Shown in pieces: positions 35,926-45,944 of a DNA stretch of 64,000 nt (position 1 is its first letter; each line of letters opens with the position of its first letter). Made by a program: the position numbers and the translations under genes. Where the stretch lies: assembly GCF_000003815.2 (NCBI RefSeq), contig NC_049981.1, forward strand, positions 5,738,592-5,802,591, given 5' to 3'. The DNA is from Branchiostoma floridae (Eukaryota > Chordata > Leptocardii > Amphioxiformes > Branchiostomatidae). The notes under the pieces are model-generated. The model saw only the letters and a program-made list of their open reading frames with translations. It had not been told where the DNA came from and searched no databases.

Positions 35926-36041
35926 CATTAATTAATAATTTTTTGAACAAGCTAAGTACAGTTCAGGTTGAATAGGATACATCTCCTAGTGAATCTAAGT
36001 ACAATCTACTAGGGTGTGATACATGACTGAGACTACAAAGT

Positions 36042-36371
36042 CTAAACTATACTAGTATCCACAGGTTCAATTTCTTCTCGCTTCTTAATACAGTTGTAAA
36101 TGTAGTTGTAGGTGAAGTTTAGAATACATGGTTGGTCTAATTGCATTAGAAATGTTAATTTTTCAGTGTTATCTAAATGCAGAAAACATGAAAAATTATC
36201 TTGTACACATTTGAAGAAAATATTTCTCTCATTGTTGTATAGTGTACAGTCTACGATAAAATGGCACTCGTCTTCTACCTTGTTCAAGTTACAATATTGA
36301 CAAATTCTTTGCTGGAGAGGAATGCAATTATGTCTACCTTTTTCAACATGCAGTTTGTGTGAACTGCTCAC
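36042..36371 (-). pseudogene. Non-LTR retrotransposon C-terminal remnant
   Basis: A 109-codon open frame contains RICQYCNLNKVEDECHFI and DCTLYNNERN, the Cys-x2-Cys..Glu-His-x..Cys..Tyr..Arg pattern found at the C-terminus of many LINE reverse transcriptases. No RT core is adjacent, so this is a 5'-truncated copy. Confidence 0.65.
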
Positions 36372-36492
36372 CTATCACGACGTAAGTACCATTGTAATAT
36401 ACATAAAAAAACACAGAAAGTACAAACCTTTAATCAATCTTATTTTACCTGTAACAAATTACACTAGAACCTTTCATAGAATTGAGTCTTAA

Positions 36493-37325
36493 CCCTATCT
36501 AGACCGGGGGGGGGGGGGCTAGGACTACGAAACTTGGTGACTTTTCCTAAAATATTGTTGGCAACAATTCTGCGAAAAAAAATTTAGTTTGTGATTTTTT
36601 ACCAAATTTACTAATTTCAGTTTGAATTATGGGATTTCAAGGTTTTATTGCTAGACCAAACTTCTTTATCTATATCATTAAGATCCCGTGTAATTTAAAG
36701 TTACATTTCTAATTAAATATTCATAATTTATGCTAATTGGATGACGTCATAGGTCAAAATCCAAGATGGCGGACAATGACATTTTCAATGATAAATACAT
36801 GTTATTTTTACTCAAATACCGTCAAAATCTTTTATTTTCTTACAAAACACAATTACTTGAACCTTTTTAGTCCAGTTTTATTGGGTTTTGTGGTTATATG
36901 TAGAAAAAATCGTATTTTAGAAAATTCAAGCTTGTCGATCCAAGATGGCGGACAAATGACGTCATTTTCTGACGTCATATAGGCGTCATTGCCGTCGTCA
37001 TTGGCAACAAAAGACTTGGCAGACTTAGACACCAATAATGTAACCTTTATAGTAATCGTTTTGTTTAATCCCTGTAAGTATAGCTGAAATTTCATATTTA
37101 GACGATTTTAGCCCAAAATATGACATTATGACGTCATAATTACGTCATATTACGTTATAACGATACAAAACTTACAGAAAATATAAAATTTTACTAGAAC
37201 ATCATTCCCTCCAAATTTGGTGATCGTAATCCAAGCCGTTTTGAAATTACGAAGGGGGGGTCAAAAGAGCCCCCAACCCACCCACCCCGTCCCAGGTATA
37301 CCAAAAAAGCCCGGTCTAGATAGGG
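36493..37325. mobile_element. PiggyBac-like MITE, copy 4
   Basis: Ends CCCTATCTAGACCGGG and CCGGTCTAGATAGGG, flanked by TTAA (36489-36492 and 37326-37329). The interior has G and C tracts near the ends and multiple TGACGTCAT palindromes. It is the best preserved of the copies in the window. Confidence 0.8.
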
Positions 37326-37939
37326 TTAAAAGACAGTCTATATTTAGAAGAAATAGAGAGTGGATATTATGAAAAAGTAACATTATATTGATAGTAGATT
37401 CCTATTTGGCAAATTAGTAGTGGGAGTTTTGTTTGTGATTACAAAAAAAATATATAGTGATATAGAATGTAGTGCTAAGAGCAATTTACGTAACATACGT
37501 TATACCCTTTTTTTCTCACAGAATGTGGGCAACAGGATAAGTGTATCAATTATAAGGCCGATACCCACAGAGTACTAAATTGTAATAATCATGCGAATAG
37601 CAACTAATAAATGAATACATTTTAAGAAATGGCAACAATAACAGAATAAAAGTTTATGTGCAGAAACAGCTTGCTTAAAGCGTTTGATTGCTGAATGCGG
37701 TATTAGCCCGAGGTGTCTGATATCTGGTGTATGTAAAGTACTTTCTCTAACATGGTTAAATACTACAAGCCTGATCTGATATGATATTTTAAAGTAAAGG
37801 AAATTGAAATGGTTGAATAGATTGATGAATGGAAGATCGAAGAATGAATGAATGGATGGGTGAATAAATATATTTCTATTCCTACCTCGAATTGTTTCCT
37901 CAAGATCCTACCGCGAAGCAGGAAATAAAAATAAAAATG

Positions 37940-37981
37940 TTTTCGCTGGTGATACACGAAGTTGTACCTCATTTTTAGCAT
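37940..37981 (-). pseudogene. Possible relic of the HypX-like last exon
   Basis: Minus-strand reading gives KMRYNFVYHQ, close to the end RRHNFVYH of the HypX-like gene at 39454. The DNA GTGATACACGAAGTTGT is shared exactly between the two places. The match is short, so chance or a small local duplication are both possible. Confidence 0.3.
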
Positions 37982-38088
37982 GCAACCATTTACACATCAA
38001 TACTAATGGTTGCATGGATGAACAGATGAATAATCAGTTGAGTCAATCGATAGCTTGATAGATAAATGGCTAGATAAACATAATCTCT

Positions 38089-38277
38089 ACCAGACTCCGG
38101 ATCGCTGGAAAAATCGTAGAAATGAAACAAATAGAGGAGTAAACTGGCCAGAGGAATATAACGGGACAGGGAACAGCACGCGATCTACTAGCATCGCGAG
38201 CTGTTCCCTGTCCGGTTTATATCCCTCTCTATTTGTTCCATTTCTACGATTTTCCAGCGATCCGGAGTCTGACAGAG
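38089..38277. repeat. Long near-perfect hairpin (foldback element)
   Basis: The left arm begins CCAGACTCCGGATCGCTGG and the right arm ends CCAGCGATCCGGAGTCTG. Arms of about 80-93 bp pair through GGGACAGGGAACAGC and GCTGTTCCCTGTCC, around a short GATCTACTAGCATC loop. The left arm has one extra block of about 14 nt. No coding content. Confidence 0.85.
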
Positions 38278-38704
38278 ACTAAGATAAACAAATGAATTGA
38301 CAAATGGTGAACGAATGAATTGAGTTAAAAACGACGGAATGAATCAATTGATTAATTAATTTTTGCTGCAGTACCTTAGGAAGCCGCTAGGGGGCCTATT
38401 ATAAATCTTGACCTTCGTTTTTTCTGACCCCCACCCACCTACCAAATATCATCAGGATCCATGTAAGAGTTCTCAAGTTATCCTGTTTACAAGAAAGCGG
38501 ACGCACACATTCGGCCCGCTACCGCCCTGACGGAAAAAGGCTACACCAACCACTTTCGAACACGACCTTCGTGTTCGCAACCGCTACTCAAATACTAAGT
38601 ATCATTAAAATCCAATCCCAGCTTCTCTAGTTATATGCTGTTGACCTACATATTGGGACACAACATGAGGCCTTAACCAAAATAACCTTCTCGGCGAAGG
38701 TAAT

Positions 38705-39365
38705 GAATGAACTTCTATTTTAGATGTGCTACTGATGCTGTGCTATTACAAACTCACTACCTCTGCGGCCTCGGGTGGGCTTTGGCACCACAACATTTTA
38801 TCCTTTATTCACAAATAAATGAGTGAAAGAACGAAGGAATGAACGAATTAAGGCCATCGCGTGCAGGAATAACTACTACAGGCTCTCGTTCTTCCCTCGT
38901 ACCATCAGAGAGTGGAATGGGCTTGAGCCTGGTGTGACGGAGGCGGAGTCTCTCTCCCAGTTCAAAACTGAGCTGGGGTGGGCCCTGCTGCATTGAGCCA
39001 CCCCCACACGACTTGTATATATGTAAATATATTTTCTATTAACTCACTTAACTCACTTGTCCTGTCCTTTCACACAAAAATTCAGTTTGTTTTCATTTCA
39101 ATTAGCGTTTTATATTATTTCCCCTTGTCTATTTGTACCGGGCACTTGTGTTGTAACTAACTCATGCGCAATCTGCCGTTAATCTCTAGAATTAGAGGCT
39201 TGGCAGAAGGGAAGGAAAAATAAGAATGAATGGACTTCTATTTTAGATGTGTTACTGATGCAGTGCCATTACTAACTTACTGCCTCTGAGGCCTCGAAAA
39301 GGCTTTGGCACCGCAACATTTTATCCCTTATTCATGTATGAATGAGTGAAAAAGCGAATGAATGA
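38705..39365 (+). mobile_element. CR1-like LINE 3' end flanked by repeated tails
   Basis: 38871-38998 reads NNYYRLSFFPRTIREWNGLE and AESLSQFKTEL then a stop, the conserved C-terminus of CR1/jockey-group reverse transcriptases. Two copies of an approximately 135-bp block (38705-38840 and 39231-39365, sharing ACTTCTATTTTAGATGTG and GGCTTTGGCACC) flank it, as if two tails were inserted in series. About 38380-38700 is a further dispersed-repeat-like block ending CTTCTCGGCGAAGGTAATG. Confidence 0.7.
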
Positions 39366-39453
39366 ATAAATTGATGAATGAATGGACTAATATGTTTGAG
39401 TTAAAATCACTTTAGCCGATCAAAAAGCAAAAAAAAAAATCCTTTGTTTCTAT

Positions 39454-39686
39454 CTAGTGATACACGAAGTTGTGCCTCCGTTTGTGGTACTCCTTATCAT
39501 GGAAACATTTCCACATGCGCGCCAGCTCCTGGTGACGATGCTCCTCCAGGGTGGACCAGAGGGATGACGTCTCGGACTGCTTCTCTCGCAGAATCTCGCG
39601 AGACTCTAACTGCAGGCGCCGACACATCCGCGGGATCTGCGCGTTCAGCTCTTCAGCGTTGTACCCGATGACGTCATCTATCATGC
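39454..39686 (-). CDS. hypX: HypX-like exon 9: C-terminal helices and stop
   Basis: Phase 1 in; it opens GMIDDVIGYNAEELNAQIPR, continues through a charged helical region (EKQSETSSLWSTLEEHRHQE) and ends RRHNFVYH with TAG at 39454-39456, like the R-x-x-FVY-K end of bacterial HypX. Confidence 0.92.
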
Positions 39687-42600
39687 CTAGGAAAAACAGA
39701 ATGAGAAGAGGATAAGAACTGTATTTTTTTTTTCTTTTAAAGAACTAAGATAGTACAAGGCAGAATAAGACTTACCCCTGTCCCAACCTACCTTTGTTGC
39801 GTTTGGTATTTGATCCTTTAGACAACGAATCTCAGAATCTATCACTATTACCAGGGCACAGTTACCAAACGTACTCGCCTGACCTACCTGGAACATCTTT
39901 ACACATGAGCCAGACCCATCTGAGCTCCATTCTTGTGACTTATTCATTCAGCAGACCCACGATGCTAAGGACCCAAGTTTGACATCTATTCATCCATCCA
40001 TCCATTCATTCATTGATACGCACTCCACAAAATCACCCATGATTTAGACCCACACGTGCCTCACACCAGACACACCCCTGTCCCACAACAGACCCACCCA
40101 TGCCACGAACACACCCATACCCAACACTAGACCCACCCTTGTCCCAGAACAGCTACTCGGGTAAGTTACGGCCTGTGATTCGATGAAGCTTGCCGAGGAG
40201 TGAAAAAGGGCGCGGTCCCTCAAGGTTACCAGGGCGATGGAACGGAACATGAAATTCGAACCACTACGTGTCCGCAGTTGACCCCGCTTGACCACAACGT
40301 AGCAGAACGGTCCAATGTCATAATGTAACGATACATTGCGAAAATAGGAACTCACTATGTATGGGGCACACTCACCACTTTTGGTAAAACGTCAAAATTC
40401 TAACCGTATTAGATATTGATGAAGAATGTATCAAATATTGACATAATTCGATGCCTATGACAAAAAGAGGCCCTCGCGGAAGCCGCAAAATGGTACCGTC
40501 CGAGCCCGTTCGATCGAACGGCCGAACCCTTGGGTTGTGAAATGGCGGGAAAACGACAGCGGCGCTGGCAGCGGTTCTGAAGGACTGTTACCATCGCATT
40601 TACGGGCTTCGTCCTCGGTGACAACAGTACTTTTGCTGACAATATAGACAAATTCGTATTTATAATCCCTTTTAAAAGAAATTTATCCATCGCTATTTGT
40701 TTTGATCATGAAAGGATTTCCTCTAGAGCGGATTATTGACCAAAAATTAGAAAAAAAAATCCATTTTACCTATTTTTTACCCAAAAAAAGTTATGATGAA
40801 TTAATATACAACAAAATAGCGACGGACAAACTAAATCAACTTGATTTTATCTGTCATCCTGTGAAATATGAGGGTCCAGAACGTTGTCTCCACCGAGGAC
40901 AGGGCACATGAAATGAACCTAATATTTTTTAACCAAAATGTGTGTTTTTTAACCCAAAAATCTATCATATCAACATAATTTGTCCGGTGTTTTATTTCAT
41001 TTAATTACTACTAGCACCTTGTGAAATTTCATTGCAATACGACAATGCTATCGAATTTTACAAGCATGTACCCATTTTACCTCGTCTACCGCAGTGTCAC
41101 ATGCCGTAATTGACCAGAGGAGACCCACCCATACCACAAACACCCCCTTGCCCCCATTTGAGACGTACCTTTGTCCCGGGCTTCCGTAGCCAGCAGTGGC
41201 TGCAGCTCATTGGTCAGTTCCTCTGATGCGGAGCTTCCCACCCTACGGGGCAGGGAGTATGTCCAGTACTCGGACCCGAAGAGCGCCATCTTGCGGTAGT
41301 GCGGATTCAGCACCACCCCCGCGTGACTCCAAACCTGTAACATTAGTTGGAAGACATAATATCTCGATGACATATTCCGAATATGCAAACGAGCGCCACA
41401 TTTCCATAATCTATATTTGGTTATAAGCACCTTCAAATAACTCACACATGTCATTTTCCTTTCTAACTTACTTAGACTTCATCGCAAAACAATGCTCACG
41501 GAGTCACTCAAGAGCTTTGGGTTACAGTACTGTATTGAGAAGAAAGATGTCTGTTAAACCTTGGCTTAAAATGTTTCAGATTGTACCCCACAGGGAAGCA
41601 AGTCCGTGCAAGCTTATTCAATAACGATGTAGTTCTAGGAAAGAACTGTAGGCCGTAGGCAACGTTTGAAGTGCTCAAAATTCCAAAACTCTACCTTGTC
41701 AGCAGCGAGCGCCATCATGACCCCTCCGGCCCCTGCGTTCCCCTGCAGCGCTGCCACTGTCACCTTACTGCGCATGCTGAATATCGCCTTCACTACGTCA
41801 TCGATGGCTGTGATGTTAGCCCACGATTCGGTGGCGGCACATTCGGAGTTCTCGATGACGTTGAGGTGGATCCCGTTGCTGAAGAAATTGTACCTGTAAA
41901 TAAGATTTCGAACAAAAAATGTTTTCTTCCATTATGAACTTTGTCAGAAGTTGCAAGTAAGCTAACATCCAAGGCGGTCCCAATATGCTTGTAAACCATG
42001 CGACAATACTCTAGCTATAATATCATTTGATAAGCACTTGTCACATGTCAAGGCGACCATATAGTGGTCAGGGTTTCTTTTTCTTTGTTAATTATGTTTA
42101 GAATTAATAAGTTACCAAAATGGATTTAAGTTATCAAAATTAATAAGCTTCAAGTTATCATCCAGATACGGACGATTGAACAGTCTAGAATCAGCTCTTC
42201 ACCCCAAAAGTCAGGTTTATACGTTAGCCAACTTATTGATAAGTTAGTAAAGTTGATAACGGTGGCCGCCCTAAGATGCCGACTTTTTTACGCGCTCGAT
42301 CTCACGGCGCTCCATTACTAGTTGCCAAAGAGTGGTCAAGTTTTGATCAATAAATTTTTAGCACATTCATCTAGAGACCATACTTGAATAAGGAAGGCAT
42401 CCATACTGTTCATGAACCCTTCACCCTTTGCGTTACAACTGGCAAACACCGATGACGATATCGTGAATATAACTTCCGATTTTGAGCCGCGTTAAACAGT
42501 GCGCCCTAACTTGCCCCGCGCGCTTTTGGAATTTTCTCTCTTCGGAAGCTGGTGACCAATTTAGACAAAAATAAATAAAAATTCTAATTTTATGATATAT

Positions 42601-45600
42601 TAGCTTTCTTTTTACAGTAGATTGTGATTGTGTGTGCTTCTTGTCTCCCGCGAGGAGGGCTAAATCTTTCAAAAAACGACAACGCCAAAATCAGAAAAAA
42701 AAACTCTGTGTACGTATTGGGAAACATATTTGACATCACTCTGTGAAATTTCATTTTTATAGACGGTGCGAATCATTTGTTAGAGTAACAATTCTTTTGG
42801 GCGTTTGCTCGTCTGCCACCTGCGGGGCCACGCTCCCTGGGGAAAACAACGGCGGTGATGCTTATGTTGTTTTTTTCTATGGCCGGTCTTCTACTCAACA
42901 AACATTTGAAGACCAATATTTGTAGTGTTTTGTGAAGCTTTATTTCTTATGTGTATGACAGTTGTGTGGCTGTTTTTTACTGGTTGTTTATTTATGGACA
43001 CGAGACACCAATATCTAGTAACAGGTGACCACAGTTATTCGGCGCCATCAACATTATTGTGAAAATTCTATCTTCAAAAAAAGGGAAGTGAATATGTATT
43101 AAAAAAAATTAATAGAAAAAAAGCTGTTTGTTTGGACTTACTTTATTTACCTTTCTAATCGTCATAGTCAGTGGCAACAAACACGGCGTACTTATGCATA
43201 ATAAGATCAGCAAAAATCCGGGCATCTTAGGGCAGGGGGGCATCTTAGGGCGGCCCCCGTTAGGTTAGTTCTTACCCTCCCATCAAGACGACCATAGTAC
43301 AGTCTGGGTCCGCCTCTACACCACACAGAACCTTCTCCAGCCTCTTACACTGGTTTGTGCTCATGGCGCCGTTGTAGAAGTCGAAGTGCACGTAGCAGAC
43401 GCCGTCTTGGCGCGTCGTCCAGACGTCTTGGAACGTCTTGGGCCTGGTGCCGTAAGGAAGGGGCTCGCAGTGGTCGATGGGAAGGGACGTGACGTCAACT
43501 GAAGGGAGGACGGACGTGGCGGGAAGCTTCAGACTGGTCTTCTTGGGGGAGGCCTGGTAATGAATGGTAAAGCGGGGGATACTAGTATATCACAAGCATA
43601 GTGGCTGTGATGTCCGTGCTGTTGTATCCTTAAGATGAGGTTTAATTCCAGAAATTAATTTGCGCGTTTCATCTTCTATGCTATGTATAGAGCGACATGT
43701 ACTATATACTGAACTTTGTGTAGCACACTTTTTATGAGTATTGTGCCAGATTATAGTACTTTGTGTGGCTACAAACTTGACCCAGACAGTTGAAAACAGT
43801 GATGGGCGTTAAGTTGTGGTCCACTGTTTATCGTACATGTGGAAAAGAGTTAGGGGAGTTTCCAGAAGATAAAAACTGTACACAGCTGATGTCTTCTTTG
43901 ATACCACTGGAGGAATTAATCTTTTTATCATTCCTTCCTTCCGTCCCTATTTCTTCACTTTCTACTTCTTTACATCCTCCCTGTTCCTTTTTCTTTCTTT
44001 CCCAATCCCTTTTTCCTTCCTTCCATCTTTTCTTACTTTCCCTATTCAACCACTTGTCCTTACCTTAAGATGTGAGATCCACACGGCAGTGTCCTGTCCA
44101 CAGGCCACTAGTACGGCACCGTTTCTCCTGCCAATGACGTCACCAGGTGTGACGTCACGCTCTTTCTTTAGATCCCACACCATGCCAGGGTCACCTTCAA
44201 CGCATGCGCCGAACAACGCAAACTCGTGCTTCAACTGCTGACCTTTGTTTGGGATAAAAAAAAAGATTATCAAAACATATTGTCGTAAATTGAAAATAAA
44301 AACACAAAGCAAAACAAAATAAAACAAAAAAATAAATATCAGCTCTAATCCTACAGCTTTTGACACTCTTACTTCATCATGCTTTATTTTTCGTATTTTA
44401 GGTTTAAAGGTTCTTTTTTATCTGAATTATTTCTAAAAATCGGCGAAAATTAAACAACAGTGACGGAGATTAAATTGAGTTGAGTTTAGATTTATTGAGA
44501 TGCCCTTTAGCTGATATTGAGCCCAATCTTCCAGGGTTCATACAATAAAAGTGTGAACAAACATGCATCCGAAAATAATTTCACCAGGTTGGTAGAATAT
44601 AGGTGATAGGAGAATTCTTATACACAACCAGGTAAAACTTATTTACTTACCGGGATGAAGGGGAATACAAACTTAGCCAGTGTTCTCGCAGCGAAAGCGC
44701 CACCTACATCAGCCACACATATCTGCAAGAAGCAGAACTCCAATCAGAAACTCTGAGGAAGGTGTCTAATAGACACCGAAACGTAAGCATGTTTTACATG
44801 GTTGTGTTCAAGAATTCTCCTATAACCAAACAAACATACATGCAGTATGTACAAAAAGATACTCCTTCATTTAGCCCAAACTAACCTTGCACGGCCACAC
44901 GGAGTGTACCTAACGCGCCCGGCTGGGAGTCGCAGGCCCGCACGGCCCGCGCCACATCCTCCGCCGACAGCGCCCAGTCAACCCGACGGTCCTCCACCGT
45001 CAACTTTCGCTTCAGCTCACCTTTCACCTAAAAATTATGGAAGAGCTTTTACTTATAATCCAACAGTCCAGGGTTCAAGACTGTATTTCTTTGGATTTAT
45101 TAAATATCAAAGTTGCCAATACACTTGCGCAGGTGTCTAAAGGTAGCGCTGATCTTCATTTTCTGTAGCCTTTGGGCCACACATTTGTGCAAGCCACTAC
45201 AGTGTTGTGTTGTGTGTTGGTGTTGAGTGCTAAATAAAGAATGCAGCATATGCCATTTTAAAGTCTTAGGTATGACTCGGCCGGGGATCGAACTCACGAC
45301 CTACAGAATGCAAGGCAAGCACTCTACCCAGTCGGCCATTCACACGTTGTGGAGCGAAATAAAGTCTTATCTAATCGTAGGATGTCGTAGGATTTTGCGA
45401 TTTCCAAAGATGAGTCAATCGTTGATAGAGATCCAGGATTTTGTACGACAGGTGCATGATCATCTAAAGAATGCCTGCAGTTTCGAAGATCGTGCGCATT
45501 TATTGACTTTTAAGCAAAAACTTCCATGGCCTTCCATCAACATACCTCTGGGTGCCCATAGTCCAGTGGTATTGGAGGTACTCCTTGCTCCCAAGCGTCT

Positions 45601-45899
45601 ATCGCTTTCAAAACAGAGACAATCGCTGCCTGTGTCACTTCCTTGCCATACAGACTAGACTTGGTCGCCTGGCGGTTCACTTGGAATTTGCAGGTGGCCC
45701 AAATATCCCCCGAGTCCATCGTCTCTGCTGCCTGCAGTACCGTTACTCCCCATTCGGTGGCGCCCTCCTATAGTGCAAACAATTAACTAGAACTCTATAT
45801 GTTTAACTTATAAATACCAGTGACCAAAATGGTATTGGATATACAGAGAAAGAGAGAGAGGCATAAAGAGAGAGAGATAGAGAGAAAGAGGGAGGGAGG

Positions 45900-45944
<45 letters not shown>

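Noticed and set aside
39687-41168. Additional HypX-like coding exon between exons 8 and 9
   Set aside because: Phases and family alignment from memory leave no gap; open frames in the interval are short and unrelated.
44650-44730. Extra HypX-like exon (minus-strand reading VADVGGAFAARTLAKFVFPF)
   Set aside because: The phases of exons 4 and 5 join directly and the bacterial protein has no matching insert; the plus strand shows a Penelope-like remnant there instead.
45270-45345. Functional tRNA gene on the minus strand
   Set aside because: A and B boxes are present, but the acceptor and anticodon stems do not pair properly and a non-tRNA body follows, so it is a SINE head.
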